NCBI GenBank assembly: GCA_022706765.1
Contig: JAKJBX010000010.1
Location: 1-64,000, forward strand
Source of the DNA: Bacillota bacterium
GTDB lineage: Bacteria > Bacillota > Clostridia > Monoglobales > Firm-18
DNA: 64,000 bases
Direction of reading: 5' to 3'
In this document: positions 8,115 to 18,930 of the stretch, piece after piece
Position numbering within the stretch: position 1 is the stretch's first letter
Layout: the number at the start of each line of letters is the position of its first letter
Position numbers and translations under genes: made by a program
The notes under the pieces: generated by a model
Told to the model about the DNA's origin: nothing
Seen by the model: only the letters and a program-made list of their open reading frames with translations
The model's database searches: none

Positions 8115-8197
8115 TAGACTTCTTGCAAAACCTGACGCCTTGATAAACAGAAAAAATTCTCGCTTATCCATTTGCGACAGGTTTTGCAAGAAGTCTA
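8115..8197. mobile_element. MITE-like element with 20-bp perfect terminal inverted repeats
   Basis: TAGACTTCTTGCAAAACCTG at 8115-8134 is repeated in perfect inverse at 8178-8197, enclosing only 43 bp. The ends begin and finish in TA, consistent with a TA target. The repeat resembles the ends of some IS families, but no transposase is present. It lies at the point where the pth operon breaks off. Confidence 0.6.
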
Positions 8198-8202
8198 TTA
8201 TC

Positions 8203-8355
8203 TTACCGATAAAGAAAACTCACTGTTATAATAGTAGGTCGGATATTCCTCACGTCTTTTCCCGAGGCATTTGCCTCTAACCCTTCCGCTGCCGCACGCT
8301 TACACCCGGGCAAACCGGCAGAGAAATCAAAAACACTTGGAGCGGAGGACTTCAT
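8203..8355 (-). pseudogene. Short ORF after pth, possibly a remnant of the mfd N-terminus
   Basis: A 50-residue frame starts with ATG overlapping the pth stop as ATGA. It contains VFDFSAGLPGCKRAAAEGLE, which is reminiscent of the N-terminus of transcription-repair coupling factor, often encoded after pth. The frame ends just before the MITE-like element. Translational coupling argues that a longer gene once stood here. The mfd assignment is weak and rests on context plus faint similarity. Confidence 0.35.
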
Positions 8356-8957
8356 TTCGCCGGGTTATATTTATTCATCGCTTCGTCAACGCCGCCCGTG
8401 ATAAGCGTTTCGATGATTTCGGGCATTTGTTTGGCAATTTGTGTCAGTGTTATAATTTCGTCCTTTGAAAACTTGCCCAGCACATAGTCCACCAAACCGT
8501 CGGACGGCGCGCCGATGCCGATGCGTACCCTCGGGAAGTCCTCGGACTTTAACTGATAGATGATGCTTTTCATGCCGTTATGCCCGCCGGCGCTGCCCTT
8601 TGGTCTGATGCGGATGCGCCCGACGTCTAAGGACACGTCGTCATAGATAACGATGATTTTCTCAGGCGGGATCTTGTAATACGCCGCAATCTCACGGATG
8701 CTCTCGCCGCTTAAATTCATAAAGGTCTGCGGCTTTGCCAGCACGGCGCTTTGCCCTGCGACGCTGCCCTCTCCGATGAGCGCCTTGAACTTAATTTTAG
8801 ACACTTTGATGTCGCTATGCGAAGCCACCACGTCCAGCATATCAAAACCCACGTTGTGCCTCGTGTCTATGTATTTTTTGCCCGGGTTGCCAAGCCCAGC
8901 AATCAGATACGGCTCGCCCTTCTTAAACGAAAAGCGTGGAAACGGATAAATCTTCAT
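8352..8957 (-). CDS. pth: Peptidyl-tRNA hydrolase
   Basis: Pth recycles peptidyl-tRNA released from stalled ribosomes. Conserved blocks are [21 protein letters not shown] (with catalytic His of the TRHN motif), [21 protein letters not shown] and [12 protein letters not shown]. The protein is 201 residues, with about 15 extra N-terminal residues before the usual start. The ATG at 8957 overlaps the prs end by 35 nt; a GAGAGGG sits just upstream. A later start cannot be excluded. It is the third gene of glmU-prs-pth. Confidence 0.95.
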   Translation of the reverse strand: MKIYPFPRFSFKKGEPYLIAGLGNPGKKYIDTRHNVGFDMLDVVASHSDIKVSKIKFKALIGEGSVAGQSAVLAKPQTFMNLSGESIREIAAYYKIPPEKIIVIYDDVSLDVGRIRIRPKGSAGGHNGMKSIIYQLKSEDFPRVRIGIGAPSDGLVDYVLGKFSKDEIITLTQIAKQMPEIIETLITGGVDEAMNKYNPAK

Positions 8958-9879
8958 ATACCCTCTCTATTGCCTCCGCAAAAACGGGGGCGACCGACAT
9001 CACTTTAATTTTATCAATCTTCTTTTCGGGCGGCAGCGTAACCGTGTCAAGCACCAGCAGCTCGTCGATCTCGGACTGCGCAATGCGCTCGACTGCGGGT
9101 CCTGACAGCACCGCATGGGTCGCACAGGCATACACTTCCTTTGCGCCCCGCTCCTTTAAAGCCTTTGCGCCGTGGCACAGCGTGCCGGCGGTATCAATCA
9201 TATCGTCCACCAAAATGATGCGCTTGTCCTTAATCTCACCGATGACATTCATGACCTCGGCAACATTTGCTTTCGGACGCCTTTTGTCGATGATCGCCAG
9301 CGGAACGTCCAGGCGGTCGGCAAAATTCCTTGCCCTTGTGACGCTGCCCAGGTCGGGCGACACGACCACCAAATCGCCCTTGTCCTCGCCAAACTTTTCG
9401 GCATAATAGGGCGCTAAAATCGGCGCGCCCAGCAGGTGGTCCACGGGGATATTAAAGAAGCCCTGGATCTGAGGAGCATGGAGGTCCATGGTCAGCACCC
9501 TGTCAGCGCCTGCGGTTGCGATCAAATCCGCCACCAGCTTTGCCGAAATGGGGTCACGCGCCTTTGCCTTCCTGTCCTGCCTTGCATAGCCGAAATACGG
9601 AATGACGGCGGTGATGCGCCCCGCCGACGCACGCTTGAAAGCGTCGATCATGATCAACAGTTCCATAATGTGCTCGTTGACGGGATATGAGGTCGACTGT
9701 ACCACAAAGACATCCGAGCCTCGCACCGTTTCGTTAATCGCCATCCCGATCTCACCGTCGCTGAAAGTCTGCACCTTGGAGTTGCCGATCGGCACCCCGA
9801 TGATGTTGGCAATGTCCTGTGCGAGCTTCGGGTTTGCATTCGCCGAAAAAACCTTGATGTTTTTTCCGTGGGCTATCAT
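8923..9879 (-). CDS. prs: Ribose-phosphate pyrophosphokinase
   Basis: Prs makes PRPP from ribose 5-phosphate and ATP for nucleotide, His and Trp synthesis. Motifs are [16 protein letters not shown] near the N-terminus, the ATP loop [12 protein letters not shown], the [12 protein letters not shown] block and the PRPP loop [13 protein letters not shown]. The length is 318 residues, as for class I enzymes. GGGAGG lies upstream of ATG 9879. It sits between glmU and pth, the conserved Firmicutes order. Confidence 0.97.
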   Translation of the reverse strand: MIAHGKNIKVFSANANPKLAQDIANIIGVPIGNSKVQTFSDGEIGMAINETVRGSDVFVVQSTSYPVNEHIMELLIMIDAFKRASAGRITAVIPYFGYARQDRKAKARDPISAKLVADLIATAGADRVLTMDLHAPQIQGFFNIPVDHLLGAPILAPYYAEKFGEDKGDLVVVSPDLGSVTRARNFADRLDVPLAIIDKRRPKANVAEVMNVIGEIKDKRIILVDDMIDTAGTLCHGAKALKERGAKEVYACATHAVLSGPAVERIAQSEIDELLVLDTVTLPPEKKIDKIKVMSVAPVFAEAIERVYEDLSVSTLFV

Positions 9880-9906
9880 TTGATTACCTCCCGTAAAATG
9901 TGTTCC

Positions 9907-11250
9907 CTATTTACGTTTCCAGTCCGTCCTGTTTGTCTGGTAGGCGCGCGCGATCGCCAGCGCATCGTCCGGCACATCGCTTGTGATGGTCGAGCCTGCC
10001 GCAATGAACGCACGCTTGCCGACCTTGACGGGTGATACGAGATTGGTGTTGCAGCCGATAAATGCATCGTCGGCTATCTCGGAGCGGTGCTTTTTCACAC
10101 CGTCATAGTTGACCAGCACGGTGCCGCAGCCGAAGTTGACACGCTCTCCGACGTCAGCGTCGCCGACATAGGTCAGGTGCGAAACCTTGGTTTTATTGCC
10201 GATGACGGAGTTTTTGACCTCGACAAAGTCACCGATCTTGACCCCGCTGCCGATGGTGCAATTCGGTCTGATATAGGCAAACGGTCCTACATGGGTGTCC
10301 TCACCGACAGCGCTGCGGACGACGACCGAGCTGTTCACCTCCGCACCGTCCGCAATCCGGCTGTTATCGATGCGTGAATTCGGACCGATGACGCAGCCCT
10401 CTCCAATGACGGTTTTGCCCTCGATGATGGTATTGGGCATAATAATAGTATCTCTGCCGATAGCCGCATCACCGCTGATGTAAGCGGTTTGAGGGGCGAT
10501 GAAGGTGACGCCGTTTTGCATATGTGCGTCCACGATGCGCCGCCTCATGATCTCGCTTGCCGCCGCAAGCTGTGCACGGTCATTGATACCTAATAATTCG
10601 TTATGGTCGCCAAGCAGGAATGCTCCGACTTTTTTGCCCTCACCGATAGCGATTTCAAGCGTATCGGTCAGGTAATACTCCTCCTGTGCGTTGTTGCTGG
10701 TCAGCTTGTCGAGCGCCGGCAAAAGCGCATCGGTGTTAAAGAAATAAATCCCCGAATTGATTTCGGAAATCATCAGCTCCTCCGAGCTTGCGTCCTTGTG
10801 TTCGACGATTCTTTCCACATCGCCGCCGTAGCTCCGAACGACCCTGCCATAGCCGTACGGGTCCGGTACGTGCGCCGTCAGGACGGTGATGTCGTTGCCC
10901 CCGGACCGATGATAGGCAAACGCCATATCCAGTGTGTTTTTAGTGATAAGAGGGGTGTCGCCGCTGATTACCAGCACATATTTTGAGCCGGCGATCTGTT
11001 CACGTGCCTGCATCACAGCGTGTCCTGTGCCGAGCTGCTGCGCCTGCACGACGTACCTTACGCTGTCGCCGAGCGCCGCCTTGACCTGCTCGCCGCCGTG
11101 CCCGACGACGACGATCCTCTCATCCGCTGCCGACACAGCCTCCAAAACCCAGCCGATAAGACTTTTGAATTCGACCTGATGCAATACCTTGGGCAGAGCC
11201 GACTTCATGCGCTTGCCTTCGCCTGCTGCCAATATTAAAGCAGAATACAT
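9907..11250 (-). CDS. glmU: Bifunctional GlmU, N-acetylglucosamine-1-phosphate uridyltransferase/acetyltransferase
   Basis: GlmU acetylates glucosamine 1-phosphate and converts it to UDP-GlcNAc, the precursor of peptidoglycan. The uridyltransferase domain opens LILAAGEGKRMKSALPKVLH and has SGDTPLI and the EINSGIY region. The C-terminal left-handed beta-helix has hexapeptide repeats (IGEGCVIGPNSRI and others) and the acetyltransferase motif NFGCGTVLVNYDG. I start at ATG 11250, because upstream residues are not conserved and AAGGA is suitably placed. The first gene of the glmU-prs-pth operon, 447 residues. Confidence 0.96.
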   Translation of the reverse strand: MYSALILAAGEGKRMKSALPKVLHQVEFKSLIGWVLEAVSAADERIVVVGHGGEQVKAALGDSVRYVVQAQQLGTGHAVMQAREQIAGSKYVLVISGDTPLITKNTLDMAFAYHRSGGNDITVLTAHVPDPYGYGRVVRSYGGDVERIVEHKDASSEELMISEINSGIYFFNTDALLPALDKLTSNNAQEEYYLTDTLEIAIGEGKKVGAFLLGDHNELLGINDRAQLAAASEIMRRRIVDAHMQNGVTFIAPQTAYISGDAAIGRDTIIMPNTIIEGKTVIGEGCVIGPNSRIDNSRIADGAEVNSSVVVRSAVGEDTHVGPFAYIRPNCTIGSGVKIGDFVEVKNSVIGNKTKVSHLTYVGDADVGERVNFGCGTVLVNYDGVKKHRSEIADDAFIGCNTNLVSPVKVGKRAFIAAGSTITSDVPDDALAIARAYQTNRTDWKRK

Positions 11251-11466
11251 CCAATCATCATCCTTAATTATTTTTAGACTTCTTTCGGAATCTGCGGCGG
11301 CAAAAACAGTCTTTCCCCGTTTCTCCGCACGCATCGGACGCCGCAAAAAGCCCATGATATTTATCTTATATCATTTTATCATAAGCCTATTAAAAAATCC
11401 ATAAAATCTTTAACAATTTTTTGTTAAAGTTTTGACGTTTTTTCGTATAAAATTTCGCGGCGCCTC

Positions 11467-12270
11467 TCATCCCCTCGCATAATGAAACAAATACTGCTGG
11501 GCAAAGCCGCCGTAAACCCCGAATTTTTCCCGCACGAAAGCGTCGATGCCCTTGTCACCGACACCGTAAAGCTCGCCGACGATCCGCTTGATCCACACAT
11601 CCTTGGGGAATACCTCAAATTTCTGATAGGCAAAAAGCAGGATACAGTCCGCCACCTTGTCGCCGACGCCCGCTATCTGTTTTAATACGCTGCGCCCCTC
11701 GTCTGCGTCCATGCAGCGGATGCTTTGCAGGTCAATCTGCCCCGAGGCGACCTTTCTTGCCGCATCAATAATATACTTGTCCCGAAAGCCGCACCGCGCG
11801 GGATAAAGCGCAGACGGATCAAGGATTGCCAGCGCGCCTGGCTCGGGAAAGGTATAGTACACCCTGCCGTCCGAGACGATTTTCTTGCCGAACGCGCAGC
11901 ACAGCGCCTCGATAATCTTTTTGATCCTCGGGATGTTGTTGTTTGCCGAGATAATAAACGACACCAAAGTTTCCCACGGGTCCTGCTTCAAAAGCCTGAT
12001 GCCGCCCGCGCCAATTAGCGCCTTTTGGATGACGGCGTCCTTTTTGATGGCGTTTTTGATACGGCTGTAATTGCGCTTTAAATCAAAATAGGCGGTCACA
12101 AAGTCCTCGTCGGGGCAGTCGATTTCGATGCCGCCGTCTATGCCGCGTGCCTTGATGACACAATTGCCGACCACGCAGGCATAGCCGTCGCCCTCGGCGT
12201 TCCAGCGAAAGCACTGACCGCAACCGAAGGTCTGCTTTAAGTCAAAATCCTGCGAATGGGGAAGAAACAT
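11467..12270 (-). CDS. 8-oxoguanine DNA glycosylase/AP lyase (OGG1-type)
   Basis: This HhH-GPD enzyme excises 8-oxoguanine. The N-terminal OGG domain has FGCGQCFRW. The helix-hairpin-helix and catalytic lysine are visible in IAGVGDKVADC, and the GPD aspartate in VFPKDVW; both match human OGG1-like spacing. The 267-residue length fits bacterial OGG1-like proteins of Clostridia. Its ATG at 12270 lies close to a promoter shared in mirror image with the divergent DUF6062 gene. Confidence 0.93.
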   Translation of the reverse strand: MFLPHSQDFDLKQTFGCGQCFRWNAEGDGYACVVGNCVIKARGIDGGIEIDCPDEDFVTAYFDLKRNYSRIKNAIKKDAVIQKALIGAGGIRLLKQDPWETLVSFIISANNNIPRIKKIIEALCCAFGKKIVSDGRVYYTFPEPGALAILDPSALYPARCGFRDKYIIDAARKVASGQIDLQSIRCMDADEGRSVLKQIAGVGDKVADCILLFAYQKFEVFPKDVWIKRIVGELYGVGDKGIDAFVREKFGVYGGFAQQYLFHYARG

Positions 12271-12286
12271 AAAATCACCTATTTCA

Positions 12287-12310
12287 ATTATACCGCTTTA
12301 ATGGTATAAT
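12287..12310. promoter_or_regulatory. Mirror-image -10 elements of divergent promoters
   Basis: ATTATACC (12287-12294) and GGTATAAT (12303-12310) form a perfect 8-bp dyad with an 8-nt spacer. Each half carries a TATAAT in the orientation needed for ogg (minus) or the DUF6062 gene (plus). The two polymerases would compete, and the dyad could also bind a repressor. Confidence 0.5.
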
Positions 12311-12345
12311 GACAATATAATTTTAAGTGAAAGGCGGCAATCGGA

Positions 12346-13065
12346 TTGAAAAATCAAATCTACACCATACCGATCAACGAAGCGTTTGACAGCGAATGCC
12401 TTTGCCCGATATGCGAAATCGCAAATAAGCTTGACCGTGAAGCCGTTGATTATACGCTGGGTGCGGCGATGATGGAGCCGGACTTTCGCACCGCCACCAA
12501 CGACAAGGGCTTTTGCAAGGCGCACTATGCCGCCTTGCTTGCAAAGGGCAAGGCGCTGCCGCTTGCGCTGATCATGCAGTCACAGTACCAAGTGCAAAAC
12601 GACAGGTTCAAGGCACCGCCCGCCGCCGCAAAAAAAGGGCTGCTGAAAAAAGCGTCCGTCCGGCAGACTGCGCTCATTCAATCCGATGCCATCCTGACGT
12701 TTGCGGAGTCCTGTGCGATTTGCGACAAAACGACCGGCACGATGAAGCAGTTTCTGACCAACATCATATTTCTATGGAAAACGGAAGAAAAATTCAAAGA
12801 AAATTTCGCCGCCAACACCTTTTGTATGCCGCATTTTGCCCTGCTGACCAGGTATGCGGCCGAGGGGCTTGGCGACGGGGACTTCGAAGCGTTCTACACA
12901 GCGCTGTGTAAAAAGCAGGTCTGCGAAAATGAAAAGCTTTCGGCAGACCTTGACAAATTCACACAGCTTTTTGACCACCGCAACGAAGGCACGCCGTCGC
13001 CGCAAGTGAGGTCCGCACTCAGGCGCTGCATTCACAATTATTCGGGCTTGGCGCAAAACGACTGA
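12346..13065 (+). CDS. DUF6062 family cysteine-rich protein
   Basis: This 239-residue protein has a repeated Cys/His pattern: CPICE near residue 21, GFCKAHY near 55, CAICD near 125 and FCMPHF near 160. Such CxxC...CxxH pairs suggest two metal sites or redox thiols. The function of the family is unknown. The start is TTG 12346 after AAAGGCGG. A second, more distant member lies at 28787-29437 in the fluoride-riboswitch operon. The 3' end overlaps gatD tail to tail by 47 nt. Confidence 0.8.
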   Translation: MKNQIYTIPINEAFDSECLCPICEIANKLDREAVDYTLGAAMMEPDFRTATNDKGFCKAHYAALLAKGKALPLALIMQSQYQVQNDRFKAPPAAAKKGLLKKASVRQTALIQSDAILTFAESCAICDKTTGTMKQFLTNIIFLWKTEEKFKENFAANTFCMPHFALLTRYAAEGLGDGDFEAFYTALCKKQVCENEKLSADLDKFTQLFDHRNEGTPSPQVRSALRRCIHNYSGLAQND

Positions 13066-13762
13066 CGATGTAGGCGTTTGCCGCAAGCTCGATTTTGTCG
13101 TCAAGCGGCGCAAGGTCTGTGTCGAAGCCCCTGCGTTCAAGCGCTTTCTGAATCACATAGTCGCAAAGGTGCGGGTTTTTGGGGAACAGCGGTCCATGCA
13201 GATAGGTGCCGATGACGTTCTTGTGCAGGATGCCCTCGCCGCCGTCCGCGCCGTTGTTTCCGCTGCCGAACAGCACGCTGCCCAGTGGCTTGTGATCGCC
13301 GATATGTGTTCTGCCGCCGTGGTTTTCAAAGCCAACCACCGGACGGTCTAAAAAATCGGTTTGCGCCACAACATTGCCGATGAGCCTGCCGTTGCCTCCC
13401 TCGGTAAAAGCGTCGATGATGGAAAGCCCCTCGATCAATTCGTCCTTGATTTTATAATAGTGCCCCAATAGCTGATAGCCGCCGCAGATGGCGACCACCA
13501 CGCCGTTGTCGCCAACATAATCGCTGATTTCGCTTTTAATCTCGCCCAAACGCTTGCAGACCAAAAGCTGCTCCCTGTCCGATCCGCCGCCGACAAACAC
13601 GATGTCAAGAGCGGAAAAGTCGATCTTATCGCTCAGCGTATATTCCGCTACCTCCGCCTCTATCCCCCGCCACTGCATACGCTTTTGCAGCGACAGGATA
13701 TTGCCCCTGTCGCCGTACAAATTCAACAGCTCAGGGTACAAATGCCCGATTTTTAGTTTCAT
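13019..13762 (-). CDS. gatD: Lipid II isoglutaminyl synthase, glutamine amidotransferase subunit GatD
   Basis: GatD releases ammonia from glutamine for MurT, which amidates the D-Glu of lipid II to D-isoglutamine. It is a CobB/CobQ-like class I amidotransferase: catalytic Cys in VAICGGYQLLG near residue 95 and catalytic His in TYLHGPLFPKNP near 190. The N-terminus IGHLYPELLNLYGDRGN is typical. ATG 13762 overlaps the murT stop as ATGA. The 247-residue length is normal. Confidence 0.94.
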   Translation of the reverse strand: MKLKIGHLYPELLNLYGDRGNILSLQKRMQWRGIEAEVAEYTLSDKIDFSALDIVFVGGGSDREQLLVCKRLGEIKSEISDYVGDNGVVVAICGGYQLLGHYYKIKDELIEGLSIIDAFTEGGNGRLIGNVVAQTDFLDRPVVGFENHGGRTHIGDHKPLGSVLFGSGNNGADGGEGILHKNVIGTYLHGPLFPKNPHLCDYVIQKALERRGFDTDLAPLDDKIELAANAYIVSRFAPSPNNCECSA

Positions 13763-15087
13763 CCTTTACCCTCCAAATGCTTTAAAATGTCCTGCGTCGA
13801 AAACAGCGCCGTATAGTTGACCAGCACATACAGCACCTTATTGCCGGTTTTCAGCGCATGTTCAATGGCTTCTTTTACATTGCCGTTATCCGAAGTGTTT
13901 TCAAGCCCGGCATATTTGAACCGCACCATCACGTCGTTATGGCGGATGCCGCTTGCTGTAAAGCTATGTGCCTTTACATCTGACAAACGCTCAAAATCCA
14001 CATCCCAAATCCACGAGATGTCACGCCCGTCCTGTGCGTTGTCGTTGATGACGACGATGATGTCCTTTTCGGCTGTGTCGCCAGCAATCGTAGAGATTGC
14101 CTGGTTAAAGCCTGCGGGGTTTTTGGACAGGTTGAATATCACGCTTTTGCCCGCGATGCGAAACGGCTCCATACGCCCGATCTGCGGCTTGTACTCCGCA
14201 AGGGTTTTGTCGATATTATCAAACGGAAGCCCGAGCAGCGACAACACCGAAATCGGCGCAAGGATGTTATAGATGTTGTAAAAGCCGCGGTAGTTGACGC
14301 TGATGCGCCTGCCTGCCGCATCAAAGGCGATGCCGCCCGTGAGATCGATGTTTTTCGCCTCGAAGTCCGCAGGCGGTCTTGCAAAGCCGCACTTGGCGCA
14401 ATCGTAGTCGCCCAGCTGGCTGTAATGATAGAATTGATAGGTCAGTTCGCTGCCGCAAAAGCTGCAAAAGCGCCCTTCCTTGGTTTCGTGCAGGGCAATG
14501 CCGACGTCCTCCCCGACGCCGTAAAAGACGCACTTCTTGCCGCTTTTTATGCCAAATGCGGCGACCAGCGGGTCGTCGCCGTTCAGCACCAGCGTGACAT
14601 CCCCCGCCATGGTGACCGCCCTCGACAGATAGTCGATGGTGATGTCGATCTCTCCGTAGCGGTCAAGCTGGTCACGGAACAGGTTGGTGATGACCATATA
14701 ATCGGGGACGAGGTGCGCAAAGACTTTGACAGTCGAGATCTCGTCCACCTCGATGCAGGCATAGTCGGCGTCAAGCCTGCCGAAGATGCCGGCGGCGCTG
14801 ACAAACGCCGTAACAACGCCCTCTAACATATTTGACCCCACATTGTTGCACACCACCCTTTTGCCCTGATCACGCAGCATGGAAAAAAGCAGGTTGTTGG
14901 TGGTGGTTTTACCGTTGGTGCCGCACACGACGATGATGCCCGACCTGACCTGCTTTGAAAGGATTTCTAAGATTTGCGGACAGATTTTAAGCGCAAAAAC
15001 ACCCGGGGTAGACGAGCCTTTCTTACCGCCCAGTTTCCCGAGAACTATCAGTATTTTGGTGATCCATACGGCAATGATTTTTCGCAT
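13759..15087 (-). CDS. murT: Lipid II isoglutaminyl synthase, Mur-ligase-like subunit MurT
   Basis: MurT is the ATP-dependent Mur-ligase-like partner of GatD. The P-loop CGTNGKTTTNN lies near residue 50. A Cys4 zinc ribbon typical of MurT is visible as CSFCGSEL...CAKCGF near residues 205-225. The C-terminal DUF1727-like domain has FNLSKNPAGFN and the DGRDISWIWD motif. I start at ATG 15087 (MRKIIAVW) after GAGGGA, giving 442 residues. murT-gatD form a two-gene operon, implying amidated peptidoglycan. Confidence 0.95.
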   Translation of the reverse strand: MRKIIAVWITKILIVLGKLGGKKGSSTPGVFALKICPQILEILSKQVRSGIIVVCGTNGKTTTNNLLFSMLRDQGKRVVCNNVGSNMLEGVVTAFVSAAGIFGRLDADYACIEVDEISTVKVFAHLVPDYMVITNLFRDQLDRYGEIDITIDYLSRAVTMAGDVTLVLNGDDPLVAAFGIKSGKKCVFYGVGEDVGIALHETKEGRFCSFCGSELTYQFYHYSQLGDYDCAKCGFARPPADFEAKNIDLTGGIAFDAAGRRISVNYRGFYNIYNILAPISVLSLLGLPFDNIDKTLAEYKPQIGRMEPFRIAGKSVIFNLSKNPAGFNQAISTIAGDTAEKDIIVVINDNAQDGRDISWIWDVDFERLSDVKAHSFTASGIRHNDVMVRFKYAGLENTSDNGNVKEAIEHALKTGNKVLYVLVNYTALFSTQDILKHLEGKG

Positions 15088-15118
15088 TGTAATCCCTCGA
15101 TATTTTTTTGAATTTATT

Positions 15119-15243
15119 TTGTATAATATTTGCAAAACCGGTTATAATTATTAATGACCTCACAAGATACATCTGTACTAATGAAAGTTAGTATGAGACC
15201 CCCTTTTATTTTTGCGGCGGACAAAAGTCTGCCGTCTTTTTTT
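15119..15243 (+). ncRNA. Candidate small RNA with own promoter and terminator upstream of metK
   Basis: TTGTAT (15119-15124) and TATAAT (15143-15148) are 18 nt apart on the plus strand. About 65 nt after the predicted start, a 9-bp hairpin GCGGCGGAC-AAAA-GTCTGCCGT is followed by CTTTTTTT. A small internal hairpin ACTAA/TTAGT is possible. No SAM-I, SAM-II or SAM-III features are visible although metK follows. A second hairpin (15238-15261, GCATC-AAA-GATGC flanked by T and A runs) can terminate in both directions. The rest of the gap to metK shows nothing further. Confidence 0.35.
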
Positions 15244-15414
15244 GCATCAAAGATGCAAAAAAGCTGATAACATATTACCACAACATGCACGATTTTTCAA
15301 GAAGGGAAAACGGTATTAGCCGAGTTTTCTGATATAAGGCTTGATTTTGCGGCAAAAAAAATATATAATATCTTTTATAGTACTGAGAAGCTGTACATGG
15401 AAAGGAAGAGGACA

Positions 15415-16598
<1,184 letters not shown>

Positions 16599-16602
<4 letters not shown>

Positions 16603-18770
16603 CACACACCGAACAGCCAATCACGCAAACGCTTGAACAAAACTATATGCCCTATGCGATGAGCGTCATCATTTCCCGTGCGATCCCCGAAATCGACGGG
16701 TTGAAGCCGTCGCACCGCAAGCTGCTCTATACCATGTACAAGATGGGGCTGCTCTCCGGCAACCGTACCAAGTCGGCGAACGTGGTCGGTCAGACGATGA
16801 AGCTCAATCCGCACGGCGATATGGCGATCTATGAAACGCTCGTCAGGCTGACGCAGGGCAACGATGCGCTGCTGCACCCGTTTATCGACAGCAAGGGCAA
16901 TTTCGGCAAGCAGTATTCGAGGGACATGGCGTATGCCGCCTCACGTTACACCGAGGTAAAGCTCTCCGCCATTTGCCAGGAGGTTTTTTCGGACATCGAT
17001 AAAAACACCGTCGACTTCATCGACAATTATGATGGCACGATGAAGGAGCCGACCCTTTTACCCGCACGGTTCCCCAACATTTTGGTCAACCCCAATCAGG
17101 GCATCGCAGTCGGTATGGCGTCCAATCTTTGCAGCTTTAATTTGAAAGAGGTATGCGATACGACCATCGCTTACCTGAAAAACCCGAATTGTGACATCAT
17201 CAAAACACTGACTGCCCCCGATTTTTCCACGGGCGGCGAACTGCTGTACGACGAGCACGCCATGCGGGAAATCTATAAGACCGGCAGGGGCGGCTTCAAG
17301 GTGCGTGCCAAATACGCCTTTGACAAAAAGAATAACTGCATCGACATCACCGAAATCCCCTATACCACCACCGTTGAAGCGATCATCGACAAAATTATCG
17401 AGCTGATCAAGCAGGGCAAGGTGCGCGAGATCAACGATGTGCGTGACGAAACCGATTTGAACGGTCTTAAAATCACCATCGACTTAAAGCGGGGGACAGA
17501 CGCCGACAAGCTGATGCCGCGCCTTTTCAAGCTGACGCCGCTGATGGACTCCTTCGGCTGCAACTTTAACATTTTAGTCGGCAATGTGCCGAAGGTTTTG
17601 GGCGTCGCCGGCATTTTGGGCGAATGGACAAGGTTTCGCATGGATTGTCTGAAACGTCAGCTCTCCTTCGACATCGAGAAAAAGAGCGACCGTCTGCACC
17701 TGCTGATGGGTCTCGAAAAAATCCTGCTCGACATCGACAAGGCGATCAAAATCATCCGTGAAACCGAAAAGGAAAGCGACGTCATCCCCAACCTCATCGA
17801 AGGCTTTGACATCGACGACATTCAGGCGGAGTTCATTGCCGAAATCAAGCTGCGTAACATCAACAAGGAATATATCTTAAAGCGTACGCAGGACATCGAG
17901 GAACTGATCGACGAAATCGCCGCACTGCGTGCCACGCTCGGCGACGACGACAAAATCAAGCAGCTCATCATCGGTCAGCTCAAAGAGATCGCCAAAAAAT
18001 ACGGTAAGGACAGGAGAACCGCCGTTGTTTCGCCCGACGAAGTCGAGGAATACGTCGAGCAGGAGCAGATCGACGACTATAACCTGACGCTGTTTTTGAC
18101 CCGTGACGGTTACCTTAAAAAGGTTTCCCACGTATCGCTGCGCGCCGCTTCCGAGCAAAAGCTCAAAGAGGGTGACGATATCGTACAGACGATCGAGACC
18201 ACCAACAAGACCGAAATCCTTGTTTTTTCAGACAAGTGCAGCGTCTATAAGACCAAGGCGTATGAAATCAACGACTGCAAAGCAAGCCAGCTCGGCGAGT
18301 ATCTGCCCGGCGTTTTGAATATGGACGACGGCGAAAAGGTCGCCGGCATCGCCGTGACGTGCGATTACACGGGCTTTATGCTTTTCTGCTTTGAAAACGG
18401 CAAAATTGCTAAGGTCGGCATCGCAAGCTATGCGACAAAGCTCAACCGCAAAAAATTAGCGAACGCATACAGCGGGGCTTCAAGGCTTGTAAAGGTTTTT
18501 CACTTTACAGAGGAAACCGACCTTGCGGCCTTTTCCAGCATCGACAAGTTATTGGTCTTTAACACCGCCGCCATTGCGATGAAGTCCACTAGGGATTCAC
18601 AGGGCGTGAACGTGATGACCCTCAAAAAGTCCGCCGTGCTGCGAGACATCAAACGACTTGAAGACGTGCCGCTTGCCGACCCAAAATATTATAAGACCAA
18701 AAACATCCCTGCCGTCGGTTGTTTCTTGCGTGACGAGGACAGCAAAACTATTCAGACAAGTTTGTTTTGA
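16599..18770 (+). CDS. Type IIA DNA topoisomerase subunit A (ParC/GyrA-like)
   Basis: This subunit breaks and rejoins DNA in a topoisomerase IV or gyrase-like heterotetramer. The winged-helix region has [25 protein letters not shown]; the catalytic tyrosine is in [11 protein letters not shown] near residue 118. A GyrA-like C-terminal beta-pinwheel follows from about residue 490 ([12 protein letters not shown] and repeats). It is 723 residues, shorter than typical GyrA, and belongs to a divergent clostridial group. No ATPase subunit is adjacent; the partner gene must lie elsewhere. It is translationally coupled to metK. Confidence 0.88.
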
Positions 18771-18797
18771 TAAAGTGTATTGCAGCGTATCGCCATG

Positions 18798-18868
18798 ACC
18801 CTTTGTCAAGGAATGAATTAATATGTTTTATAAAGATAGGAAATGAATATTTCCTATCCTTATAAAAC
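18798..18868. repeat. Dispersed hairpin repeat, copy D
   Basis: The plus-strand core ACCCTTTGTCAAGGAATGAA is followed by the hairpin GTTTTATAAAGATAGGAAAT (18825-18844), loop GAAT, and its complement at 18849-18868 with one mismatch. It lies between the topoisomerase gene and the small Gly/Cys peptide gene and may act as terminator for the metK operon. Confidence 0.82.
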
Positions 18869-18930
18869 AATCACACAAAAAATACCTCCCGCATAGTATG
18901 TAACAAATACTATAATAGGAGGTTATTTTT

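Noticed and set aside
15150-15414. SAM riboswitch upstream of metK
   Set aside because: No S-box, SAM-II or SAM-III core is present in this gap, and the only terminator lies well before metK.
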